Source: an uncultured Roseburia sp.
Lineage (GTDB): Bacteria; Bacillota; Clostridia; Lachnospirales; Lachnospiraceae
DNA: 64,000 nucleotides
Assembly: GCA_947567625.1 (NCBI GenBank)
Contig: CANONN010000011.1
Location: forward strand, 1 to 64,000
Direction of reading: 5' to 3'
The notes beneath the pieces are model-generated. The model worked only from the letters and a program-made list of their open reading frames with translations. It did no database searches and was not told the DNA's origin. Positions 46,367 through 55,094 of the stretch are shown in pieces. Numbering within the stretch: the stretch's first letter is position 1; each line of letters opens with the position of its first letter. A program made the position numbers and the translations under genes.

Positions 46367-47919
46367 CTATGAATCACAGAGTAAAACCGGAAATCAAAAC
46401 GAGAACTGAATATTCGGCGCGCAATACAACGGTGGCGCTCATCTCGCGTCTGACTGCGATCGTCATGGGCTATCTGCTGCGCGTGGTGTTTACCCATACG
46501 CTCAGCGAGAGCTATGTGGGGGTAAACGGCCTTTTCATCGACATCATCAACGTGCTTTCGCTCTCGGAAATGGGGATTGGAACGGCGATCACCTACGCGC
46601 TCTACCGCCCGATTGCGAGGGGGGATATCGAAAAGCAAAAATCCCTGATGCGGCTGTTTCAAAAGTTTTACCGTCTGGTGGCAGTGCTTGTGGCGCTCGC
46701 GGGACTTTCGCTGATTCCTTTTATGGATATTTTGATCAAGGACTATGAGAATGTGCCGCACCTGACGCTGATTTACCTATTGTATCTCTTAAATACCATC
46801 TGTTCCTATCTTCTGGTATACAAAAAGACGTTGATGGACGCCCACCAGCTTTTGTATGTGGGCACTTTTTATCAGACGCTCTCGTGGGCCGTGCAGGATA
46901 TTTTAAAGATGGCTGTGCTTGTGATCTGGCATGACTTTATTTTGTTTTTGCTGATCGGCATTTTATCGACCGTGGTCTGCAATCTCTGTATTTCCGTCAG
47001 CGCCAACAGGCGTTATCCCTTTTTGAGGGACAGGGACGTTTTGCCCCTGCCGAAGAAGGAAAAGAAAAAGATTTTTGCCGATATCCGTGCCATGCTGATG
47101 CACAAGGCGGGCACCGTGATCGTCAACAATACCGATAATCTGCTGCTCTCAGCCTTTGTGGGCCTTGCCAGCGTGGGAAGCTACTCGAACTATTACCTGG
47201 TGATCGGCTCGATTCGCCAGCTTTTGAACCAGGTGTACCAGGGAATCACCGCCAGCGTGGGCAATCTCGGCGCGACGGAGGAGGAAGGGCACATCCGGCG
47301 GGTGTTTGAGGCGGCGACATTTGTGGGACAGTGGATGTACGGGTTTTCTTTTATCTGCCTGTTTGAGCTGTTAAATCCGTTTATTGAGATCAGTTTTGGA
47401 GCGCAGTTTTTGTTTCCCAAAGAGATTGTCTTTATCCTGTGCTTAAACTTTTTTTTGAACGGTATGCGAAACGCCGCCATCACCTTTCGGGATTCCATGG
47501 GGCTGTTTTGGCATGACCGCTATAAGGCCATCGTCGAGGCGGTGCTCAATCTGGTAATCTCCCTGCTGCTCGTGCGGCAGATGGGAATCATGGGTGTATT
47601 TTTGGGCACGCTCTTTAGTATGCTGCTCACGTCGTGTTGGGTCGAGCCGTATGTGCTCTACAAGCACGGATTTCACAGCTCATGCCTGCCCTATTTTGGC
47701 AGATGCCTGCTCTACTTCGCATGGATTGCCATCGTCTGGTGTGTGACCGATCAAATCTGCATCCGGGCGACGGCGGCCGTGGCGAGTATATGGGGCGTGT
47801 TCCTGCTGCGCTTTCTGTTTTGTATGCTGGTGCCGAACCTGATGTTTTTCCTGCTCTATTTTAGAACCCAGGATTTTCGTTATGTGATAAAGAAAGCATG
47901 GGGCTTGCTGCACAGATAA
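46363..47919 (+). CDS. Polysaccharide flippase (Wzx/MATE-like)
   Basis: A 518-residue membrane protein with about 12-14 helices. The start (EYSARNTTVALISRLTAIVMGYLLRVVFTHTL) and VGVNGLFIDIINVLSLSEMGIGTAITYALY are typical of lipid-linked oligosaccharide flippases of the polysaccharide transport family. It overlaps the Stealth gene by four bases. Together with PelG this gives the locus two export routes, so two different polymers, or a polymer and a modifying unit, may be made here. Confidence 0.92.
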   Translation: MTMNHRVKPEIKTRTEYSARNTTVALISRLTAIVMGYLLRVVFTHTLSESYVGVNGLFIDIINVLSLSEMGIGTAITYALYRPIARGDIEKQKSLMRLFQKFYRLVAVLVALAGLSLIPFMDILIKDYENVPHLTLIYLLYLLNTICSYLLVYKKTLMDAHQLLYVGTFYQTLSWAVQDILKMAVLVIWHDFILFLLIGILSTVVCNLCISVSANRRYPFLRDRDVLPLPKKEKKKIFADIRAMLMHKAGTVIVNNTDNLLLSAFVGLASVGSYSNYYLVIGSIRQLLNQVYQGITASVGNLGATEEEGHIRRVFEAATFVGQWMYGFSFICLFELLNPFIEISFGAQFLFPKEIVFILCLNFFLNGMRNAAITFRDSMGLFWHDRYKAIVEAVLNLVISLLLVRQMGIMGVFLGTLFSMLLTSCWVEPYVLYKHGFHSSCLPYFGRCLLYFAWIAIVWCVTDQICIRATAAVASIWGVFLLRFLFCMLVPNLMFFLLYFRTQDFRYVIKKAWGLLHR

Positions 47920-47950
47920 TGCAGACTGTTTGGTTATTCATGCGCAGAGG

Positions 47951-48018
47951 CAGCGCAGCAATTTGTGCGCAAAAGCAGCGCAGCAATTTGTGCGCAAAAG
48001 CGGCGCAGAAATGGAGAA
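47951..48018 (+). repeat. 25-bp tandem repeat (dispersed repeat family)
   Basis: Units CAGCGCAGCAATTTGTGCGC plus AAAAG begin at 47951, 47976 and, changed, 48001. The last copy continues GCGCAGAAATGGAGAAAA and provides the GGAG ribosome site of the next gene. It belongs to the same family as the copies at 6058 and 28004. Confidence 0.75.
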
Positions 48019-48022
48019 AACG

Positions 48023-49216
48023 ATGAAGAGAGAGGAAGCGGAATTACTCGAACAGTTACAATATGCGCTGCAAGCGCCGCCCATACCGTCGGACGGTTTC
48101 TTTTGCCTGCAAGAGCCGGAAGAGATGCTTGCGCTTGCGCGCGAACACGCCGTGATGCCGCTGCTCTATCACTTATGCGAGGTGCCTGGCAATCTGACAG
48201 ACGCGCAGCGGACGGCGATTCAGACGGCGGCCAAAACCGCGGTGCGCACCAATTACCGTCTGCTGTTTGTCACGAAATTTGTGACCGAATATCTGCGGGA
48301 GCACGGAATCTGTGCCATCGTGCTTAAGGGTGTGGCGACGGCCTCCTATTATCCGGTGCCGGAGCTGCGCAAGTCCGGGGATGTCGATCTGCTGATTCCG
48401 GGAGAAGCAGATTTTGCAAGAGCCATAGAGCTGTTGCGGCAGGCGGATTTTGAGCCCTGCGAAAAGCAGGACGCTCTGCATCACCTGGAGTTAAAAAACA
48501 AAGAGGGAATCTGTGTGGAGGTGCACCGCATCCTGGCGGAGCCCTTCGAGAGCAAAAAGGTGAACGCCTACCTGGAGAGCCTTTTGCCGGAGTATGGCAG
48601 GGAGGTGGCGGAAAATGATGCCTGGGGATTTCCTTTTTGTCAGCCCGCGGACGGCTGTCACGCGTTTTATCTTATTCTTCATATGTTACAGCATTTTCTG
48701 CGCGCCGGTTTCGGGCTTAAGTTTCTGTGCGACTGGGTGGTATTTTGGAACCGCCCGGTGGAGGAGCCGCAAAAACAGACATTTCTCCGTTTGGTGGAGG
48801 GGAGCCGTACCGGAGGCTTTGTCGGTATTATGACCGCGGCGTGCGTAAGATATCTGGGACTGCCGGGGGAGCGGGTGGCGTTCATTCTCGAAACGTATCC
48901 GGCCGACGGGGAAGTCGAAGCGTTTATGGAGGAGATCTTTGGTGCGGGGGAGTTCGGGCATGTGCGCGAAAACCGCATGGTCGCCATGCGAACGGGAGGA
49001 ATCCTCTCCTATGCGCGGGAGTTTCATCATCAGATGCATTTAAATTATCCAAGGGCCGGAAAGATTTTTTTATTGTGGCCGGCGCTCTGGTGCGCGACGC
49101 TGGCGCGGTTTTTGTACAACAATCATGCCGTGCGCGGCGTAAAAAGCACGGAAATCCTGCGGGAGGCCGGAAAGAGAAGCCGTCTGGTGGAAAAAATGAA
49201 GCTTTTTTCACCGTAG
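48023..49216 (+). CDS. Nucleotidyltransferase-fold protein (NTP_transf_5 type)
   Basis: A 397-residue protein from MKREEAELLEQL; GGAG lies seven bases upstream within the repeat. The central part shows the pattern of the uncharacterised nucleotidyltransferase family PF14907: VLKGVATASYYPVPELRKSGDVDLLI, followed by VEVHRIL and a helical C-terminal region (about 210-395). The two acidic residues in GDVDLL fit catalytic metal ligands. Family members accompany HprK-like and PqqD-like genes in other genomes, which supports a link with the genes at 26833-28998. Substrate unknown. Confidence 0.83.
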   Translation: MKREEAELLEQLQYALQAPPIPSDGFFCLQEPEEMLALAREHAVMPLLYHLCEVPGNLTDAQRTAIQTAAKTAVRTNYRLLFVTKFVTEYLREHGICAIVLKGVATASYYPVPELRKSGDVDLLIPGEADFARAIELLRQADFEPCEKQDALHHLELKNKEGICVEVHRILAEPFESKKVNAYLESLLPEYGREVAENDAWGFPFCQPADGCHAFYLILHMLQHFLRAGFGLKFLCDWVVFWNRPVEEPQKQTFLRLVEGSRTGGFVGIMTAACVRYLGLPGERVAFILETYPADGEVEAFMEEIFGAGEFGHVRENRMVAMRTGGILSYAREFHHQMHLNYPRAGKIFLLWPALWCATLARFLYNNHAVRGVKSTEILREAGKRSRLVEKMKLFSP

Positions 49217-49246
49217 TTAGCGTTTCCTAAAAGGTTAGAATGAATC

Positions 49247-52200
49247 ATGAATACAGTCAGTCGGGAGTTGTTCGCCGCTATCCATGAAGATAAGTGGCTG
49301 AGTATAGAATATAAAAATAAAGAAGAGGAAATTACGAAGTACTGGATTGGAATTCGGGCCGTACAGCCCAAGCAGCGCCGTCTTACGGTGGAGGGGTTTC
49401 ATCTGACAAGGTATACGACGCAGGAGCTGTTTATCTATCTGGACGCGATCGTTTCGGCCCATGTGGTAGACGGCTCCTACTACCCTGTGCCGCGGGAACT
49501 CAAGGAGGAGCTTTATCTGCATCCCGAGCGCTATGCGTCGGTCTTTTCACAGACGGCCAATCTGAAAATATTAAACTATCTGGCGGACTGCAACCGGCTG
49601 GATGGGACGCCTTATAAAACGGATTATGCGCTGATTGATAAACTGGACGCGGATGTGATCGGCAGGGAAGGGGTGTACCTGACCAAAGAGCAGTTCGGTG
49701 CGATTGTGCGCCAGTTCCAGATGGCCGCAAGGAGCACGGGCGCGCGCTTAAAGCTCAAGCAGCTTGCGCTCAATGTGCTTAGCATCCCGACCAGGCAGGG
49801 GCTGTATGTGCTGCTGCACCGCAAACTGCGGCTGGATGTAAAGAACTGCCGACTGATACCGGCGGAAGAGATCACGGTCTGCACGGAGTTTACCATAAAC
49901 GGCGCAAGACAGAGTGTCCGCCGTTTTTTGGACGCCCAGGATTATGAGCTGTTGGAGGACCCAGAGGCGCACCTGGAGCAGATAAAAAACTGTATTACCG
50001 CGTCCAATCCGCAGATAAGCGGTGTGGACGACAGGCCGTATCTGATTGCGCTGGGGATGGAGATGCTGGTCGATTTACAGAGCGAATACGCCTATATCGC
50101 AAAGCTGTTCGAGATCGGGCAGCCCACCGTGCCGCTGTCAGCGTTTTTCGGCGGCCTGCTAAAGCGGCCGGGCAGGCGCAAAAATCTGCCCATTGCGCTG
50201 CTCTTTGGCAGCGTCAATCTCGATCAGCTTCTGGCAATCCACAATGCCATGAAATACCCGCTGACCTATGTGCAGGGGCCTCCGGGAACCGGTAAGACGA
50301 GCACGATTGTCAATACGCTGGTGACGGCGTTTTTTAACGAAAAGACAGTGCTCTTTTCCTCTTACAATAATCATCCGATCGACGGCGTCTGCGAAAAGCT
50401 GACGCGGATACCGTATCAGGGAAAAGAGATTCCGTTCCCAATCATCCGCCTGGGGAATGACGATAAGGTAAAGGAAGCGCTGCTTACGATGCGAAGGCTT
50501 TATGAGGAAACGCAGAACGTCAAGATTTTTCCCAATACCTTAGACCGCAGAAAGGATAAGAGAATCGACCAGACGAGGGCGCTCACCGCGCTGCTTTTGC
50601 GCCATGAGGAGAAATTAGATCTGATGGAGCGAAAAGAGGCTTTGCAAAAATTGTGGGAGGAGAATCAAAAATACCTTCAATTTCAGACCTATCTCACCGG
50701 CGTACAGCTTTGTGCGATCGACGAAAAGCTGAAACGTCTAGGTGAGGTGACTGAGGAGGAGGCGCTAAAACTCGTGCTTTCCGACGAGGAGGAGTTCAAA
50801 CAATATCTCTATTATGCCTCGGCCAGATGTATCAAGCGGCTCGGAGAGCCCAAGTATGAAGACCTGCGCAAAATTATCTACCATGAAAAGGAGAGCGAGC
50901 GGGTAAAGCTGTTTCATGAGTATTTGAGCAGGGCGGAGAACGTCAGGAAATTTTTGCGCATTTTTCCGATCGTGGCGACAACCTCGATCTCCGCGCACCG
51001 GATAGGGGAACCGGACACCTACTTTGATATGACCGTCATGGATGAGGCGAGCCAGGGAAATCTCGCGATTTCGCTTTTACCGATACTGCGCGGGAAAAAC
51101 CTGCTGCTGGTCGGCGATCCGCAGCAGCTTAGCCCCGTGATTTTGCTCGACCCAAAAGACAACGCAAAGCTGCGCAAGATTTATCATGTGCCGCAGGAGT
51201 ATGACTATATCAAAAATTCCATCTATAAAACGTATCTCGCCTGCGACGCCGTCAGCGAGGAAATCCTCTTAAGCCACCACTACCGCTGCGACCGAAAGAT
51301 TATTGAATTTAATAACCGCAAGTATTATCATGGCAAGCTGGTGGTGGAAACAAAGGCCCGCAGCGAGAATCCGCTGGTGTTCTGGGATATGGCGGAGGAC
51401 GTGAGCCCCTACAAAAATACGGCGCCCAAGGAGGCGGCAGAGGTGGTGGAGTTTATTCTTAATAACCGGGAAAAAAGCATCGGCGTCATCACGCCGTTTA
51501 CCAACCAGAAAGAATACCTCAATCTGCTGCTGCGCAGGCAGGGCATCGAGGATGTGACATGTGGGACGGTACACGCGTTTCAGGGAGATGAAAAGGATAT
51601 TATCTTATTTTCTCTTGCGCTCACGGACAAGACCCATCCCAAGACTTACGGCTGGCTGAAAAATAATAAAGAACTGATCAATGTCGCGACGTCCCGCGCC
51701 AAGGAACAGTTGATTGTGATATCCAGCCGCAAAGAGCTCGAACGCCTTCACGCGGGGACTGTGGGGAGCGGCCAGTGCGATGCTTCGGCGGGAAAGGAAG
51801 AGGGAAAGCGGGGAGAATGCACGGGACGGGCGGATGTGGATGTTGCGGGAGAGCTGCCGGAGAGGCTGGAGACGGACGATATGTATGAGCTGGTGCAGTA
51901 TGTGGAGAGCAACGGAACCTCAAAGATTACCGCCAGAATCAGCGATTCGAGGGCGTTGGGCATCAAGCCTTACAGTGAGACGACGGAGCGCGTGTTCTTT
52001 GACACGCTCAATCATGCGCTCGGCAATGTGCTCAACACCGAGCAGAAGTGTGAAGTGAAAAGGGATGTGGACATTGCCGATATTCTGCCGGGGCAGGGGC
52101 CGGCCAAGACGCTGTTCGCCGGCGGTCATTTTGATTTTGTGGTCTATGAAAAAGAGGCGAAGAGCGAGGGCCGGCCGGTGCTCGCCATCGAATTGCAGGG

Positions 52201-52360
52201 CCGGCAGCCGTTTGACGAGGAATATGTCGCGGCGCGCAGCAGGAAAAAAGAGGAGCTTTGCAGAGAAAGCGGCCTGGAGCTGATTCATATTGAGCATTCC
52301 TATGCCAGGCGTTACCAGTATATCAAGGAGATTTTGATCAATTATTTTCAGCATATTTAA
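49247..52360 (+). CDS. SF1 (DNA2/NAM7-type) helicase with WYL-like and DUF2726-like domains
   Basis: A 1,037-residue protein. The N-terminus (about 1-85; KWLSIEYKNKEEEITKYWIG) looks like a WYL-type beta-barrel. The helicase core has Walker A GPPGTGKT (344-351), motif II DEAS (599-602), GDPQQLSPV, SHHYRCDRKIIEF and the C-terminal motif VATSRAKEQLIVIS. A Gly/Glu-rich linker (about 840-880) leads to a DUF2726-like nuclease-fold domain (about 900-1037; VLAIELQGRQPFDEEY). Such multi-domain helicases may act in DNA repair or phage defence. The gene starts 30 bases after the nucleotidyltransferase gene. Confidence 0.87.
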   Translation: MNTVSRELFAAIHEDKWLSIEYKNKEEEITKYWIGIRAVQPKQRRLTVEGFHLTRYTTQELFIYLDAIVSAHVVDGSYYPVPRELKEELYLHPERYASVFSQTANLKILNYLADCNRLDGTPYKTDYALIDKLDADVIGREGVYLTKEQFGAIVRQFQMAARSTGARLKLKQLALNVLSIPTRQGLYVLLHRKLRLDVKNCRLIPAEEITVCTEFTINGARQSVRRFLDAQDYELLEDPEAHLEQIKNCITASNPQISGVDDRPYLIALGMEMLVDLQSEYAYIAKLFEIGQPTVPLSAFFGGLLKRPGRRKNLPIALLFGSVNLDQLLAIHNAMKYPLTYVQGPPGTGKTSTIVNTLVTAFFNEKTVLFSSYNNHPIDGVCEKLTRIPYQGKEIPFPIIRLGNDDKVKEALLTMRRLYEETQNVKIFPNTLDRRKDKRIDQTRALTALLLRHEEKLDLMERKEALQKLWEENQKYLQFQTYLTGVQLCAIDEKLKRLGEVTEEEALKLVLSDEEEFKQYLYYASARCIKRLGEPKYEDLRKIIYHEKESERVKLFHEYLSRAENVRKFLRIFPIVATTSISAHRIGEPDTYFDMTVMDEASQGNLAISLLPILRGKNLLLVGDPQQLSPVILLDPKDNAKLRKIYHVPQEYDYIKNSIYKTYLACDAVSEEILLSHHYRCDRKIIEFNNRKYYHGKLVVETKARSENPLVFWDMAEDVSPYKNTAPKEAAEVVEFILNNREKSIGVITPFTNQKEYLNLLLRRQGIEDVTCGTVHAFQGDEKDIILFSLALTDKTHPKTYGWLKNNKELINVATSRAKEQLIVISSRKELERLHAGTVGSGQCDASAGKEEGKRGECTGRADVDVAGELPERLETDDMYELVQYVESNGTSKITARISDSRALGIKPYSETTERVFFDTLNHALGNVLNTEQKCEVKRDVDIADILPGQGPAKTLFAGGHFDFVVYEKEAKSEGRPVLAIELQGRQPFDEEYVAARSRKKEELCRESGLELIHIEHSYARRYQYIKEILINYFQHI

Positions 52361-52407
52361 AAACGAAATGGAATTTTGTTGTCAGCCGTAAGAATAAGGA
52401 GATTTCT

Positions 52408-54102
52408 ATGGAACGGACAGTTGGGATTGGGATACAAAGCTTTGACAAGATCATAGAAAATAAATATTTTTATATAGATAAGACTGATTTTATCAGGGAA
52501 TGGTGGGAAAACGGGGATGATGTTACTCTGATTACCCGTCCGCGTCGTTTTGGGAAAACACTTAATATGAGTATGACCGAGCAGTTTTTTTCTATAAAAT
52601 ATGCCGGTCGCAGCGATTTATTTGCAGAATTGTCTATTTGGCGGAATGAGGCGTACAGACGGCTGCAAGGCACCTATCCTGTTATTTCTTTGAGCTTTGC
52701 GAATATAAAGGAAACAAATTATAAGAATACCCGAGATAAAGTTTGTCAAATTCTTACAGAACTTTTCCGAGACCATAATTTCTTATTGAAAAGTGAGGCG
52801 TTAAGCGACGAGGAAAAAGAAGAATTTAAAAAGATATCGGTGGATATGGACGATGTGAGTGCAACATTGGCCTTGCACTGTCTTTCCAAATATCTTTACC
52901 GTTATTACGGAAAGAAAGTTATTATTCTTTTAGATGAATACGATACCCCGATGCAGGAAGCTTATGTAAACGGTTATTGGGAGGAATTGGTATCTTTTAC
53001 CAGAGGTTTGTTTAACGCTGCTTTCAAAACGAATCCTTGGCTGGAGCGTGGTATTATGACCGGGATAACAAGGGTAAGTAAAGAATCTATGTTTTCTGAT
53101 TTAAATAATTTGGAGGTTGTAACGACAACTTCTAAAAAGTATGAAACAGCTTTTGGTTTTACAGAACAGGAAGTATTTACTGCTATGGAAGAGTATGGGC
53201 TTTCGGACAAAAAGGAAGACGTGAAAAGCTGGTACGACGGTTTTACTTTTGGGAAGACAAAAGATATCTATAATCCATGGTCTATTATCAATTATTTAGA
53301 CAAGAAAGAGTTGTCAATTTATTGGGCGAACACTAGCTCCAACCATCTGATTGGCAAATTAATCCGTGAGGGGACGCCGGATATCAAGATGGAAATGGAA
53401 GAACTTTTGCAGGGGAAAATGTATCATACTGTGTTGGATGAACAGATCGTGTTTAATCAGCTCGACGGAGATAATAGAGCTATCTGGAGTTTGCTTCTGG
53501 CAAGTGGTTATTTAAAGGTGGAACGTTATGAGATGAAAAAGGGACGGTTTTATTATAGTTTAAGTTTAACAAATTATGAAGTCCGTTACATGTTTGAAGA
53601 GATAATAGAGGGATGGTTCTCGCGTCCGATACCAAGCTATAACAGTTTTATAAAAGCATTGCTGTCAAATAATTTAAAAGAAATGAATCTATATATGAAT
53701 GAGGTTGCGCTTAAAACGTTCAGCTATTTTGATACGGGAAGCAATCCATCGAGGGCAGAGCCGGAACGTTTTTACCATGGGTTTGTGCTTGGGTTGTTAG
53801 TGGAACTTTCGGATCGTTATATACTGACTTCCAACCGGGAGAGCGGATATGGAAGGTATGATGTTGTACTGGAACCAAAGGGAGAAAAAGATAATGCCTA
53901 TGTCTTAGAGTTCAAAATCCACGATGCGAAAGATGAAAAAAATTTGGAGGATACGGCAGCAGAAGCTTTAAGGCAGATCAAGGAAAAGGATTATGCCACG
54001 GTGTTGCGAACAAAAGGGATTCCCAAAGAGAATATTTATTCTTACGGTTTTGCTTTTGCGGGAAAGAAAGTTCTGATTGGCACGGCTTTTGTACACGATT
54101 AA
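52408..54102 (+). CDS. AAA-ATPase-like protein with PD-(D/E)XK nuclease domain
   Basis: A 564-residue protein. The N-terminal AAA-ATPase-like domain (PF09820 type) has IGIQSFDKIIENKYFYIDKT, the modified Walker A RPRRFGKTLNMSM and Walker B VIILLDEYDTPM. The C-terminal domain has SGYGRYDVVLEP and YVLEFKIHDA, the D...E-x-K pattern of the PD-(D/E)XK nuclease superfamily. These proteins are numerous in gut Clostridia and Bacteroidetes; function unproven. Intact here. AAGGAG precedes the ATG. The gene is more AT-rich than its neighbours, which suggests separate acquisition. Confidence 0.9.
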   Translation: MERTVGIGIQSFDKIIENKYFYIDKTDFIREWWENGDDVTLITRPRRFGKTLNMSMTEQFFSIKYAGRSDLFAELSIWRNEAYRRLQGTYPVISLSFANIKETNYKNTRDKVCQILTELFRDHNFLLKSEALSDEEKEEFKKISVDMDDVSATLALHCLSKYLYRYYGKKVIILLDEYDTPMQEAYVNGYWEELVSFTRGLFNAAFKTNPWLERGIMTGITRVSKESMFSDLNNLEVVTTTSKKYETAFGFTEQEVFTAMEEYGLSDKKEDVKSWYDGFTFGKTKDIYNPWSIINYLDKKELSIYWANTSSNHLIGKLIREGTPDIKMEMEELLQGKMYHTVLDEQIVFNQLDGDNRAIWSLLLASGYLKVERYEMKKGRFYYSLSLTNYEVRYMFEEIIEGWFSRPIPSYNSFIKALLSNNLKEMNLYMNEVALKTFSYFDTGSNPSRAEPERFYHGFVLGLLVELSDRYILTSNRESGYGRYDVVLEPKGEKDNAYVLEFKIHDAKDEKNLEDTAAEALRQIKEKDYATVLRTKGIPKENIYSYGFAFAGKKVLIGTAFVHD

Positions 54103-54293
54103 AAAATAAGATATTCACAACAAAAAAAGGGTGTTTTGCGACAAATTCTTAAAATTGGCGAGATATTTGCCGATTTTAGAAATAGAATTATGTTCATAAT
54201 GAAAGAAAAGAATACCCGGCAGGAATGGATGGGGAAGACATAAGGCGGTTGAGGTTTGATGTCGGATTTTCTGGCAGATGGGAGAGGTGCGCA

Positions 54294-55016
54294 GTGCGAA
54301 TTGGAATATGCGATGATGAGCGAGAGGTTAGAGATTGTCTGGGAGCGTATGCAGCGCGTCTCTGCCGCACGGCGGAGCTTGTATTTTATGAAGACGGCGC
54401 ACAATTGCTCTCAGAGGCAAATATGCCCGATATTTTGTTTTTGGATATACAGATGCCGGGCATGGACGGCATGGAAACGGCGAGACGGCTGCGAAAACGG
54501 CGCTGCGGAGCCGATGTCATCCTCATTTTTGTGACCGCGGCGGAGGACTATGTATTTGACGCGTTTGACGTAGAGGCATTTCAATATCTGGTGAAGCCTT
54601 TTTCCGAGGAAAAATTTGCGCAGGTGCTGGGACGGGCCGCAGCGCGGTACCGGGCAGCGGATGGCAGCCATGAGAAGGAGCGTGAGAAGCCGACGCTGAT
54701 GATCACCGTGGGCGGGGCGCATATCAACGTGCGCATTGCGGATATCATCTATGCGGAGGTATATAACCGCAAAGTCATGCTTCACACCGTGGAGGGCGAT
54801 CTGGAATATTACGGGAGGCTGAAAGATTTGGAAAAGGCGGCGGGAGGCGTGCTGTTTCGCACGCACCGCGCTTATCTGGTAAATTTTGCTTATGTCAAAA
54901 AGTATAATGCGTCCTGTATTGATCTGCAGAGAGGGCAGGCGCAAATAGCAAAACAGCATTACCAGGAGTTTGTAAAGCACTATCTGAGATTCAATCAGCG
55001 CAAAGCAAACGAGTAA
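54294..55016 (+). CDS. LytTR-family response regulator
   Basis: A 240-residue regulator. I choose the GTG at 54294 (VRIGICDDE), with GGGAGAGG upstream; the open frame extends to 54225, but those residues lie outside the receiver fold. The receiver domain has CDDE, the phospho-acceptor Asp in ILFLDIQMPG and Lys in VKPFSEE. The LytTR domain covers about 140-235. It is followed by a GHKL kinase, forming an AgrA/AgrC-like pair. No peptide precursor gene is visible nearby. Confidence 0.9.
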   Translation: MRIGICDDEREVRDCLGAYAARLCRTAELVFYEDGAQLLSEANMPDILFLDIQMPGMDGMETARRLRKRRCGADVILIFVTAAEDYVFDAFDVEAFQYLVKPFSEEKFAQVLGRAAARYRAADGSHEKEREKPTLMITVGGAHINVRIADIIYAEVYNRKVMLHTVEGDLEYYGRLKDLEKAAGGVLFRTHRAYLVNFAYVKKYNASCIDLQRGQAQIAKQHYQEFVKHYLRFNQRKANE

Positions 55017-55094
55017 CGGCGCTTGGTTTGGATAAAAAGGAAGCGGCGCTGGGCGCTGTCAGACATACAAGGAAAGAGAGGGAGCAAAACGCAG

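Noticed and set aside
54225-54293. Longer N-terminus for the LytTR regulator
   Set aside because: The extra residues do not fit the receiver fold, and a GTG with a ribosome site begins exactly at the fold.
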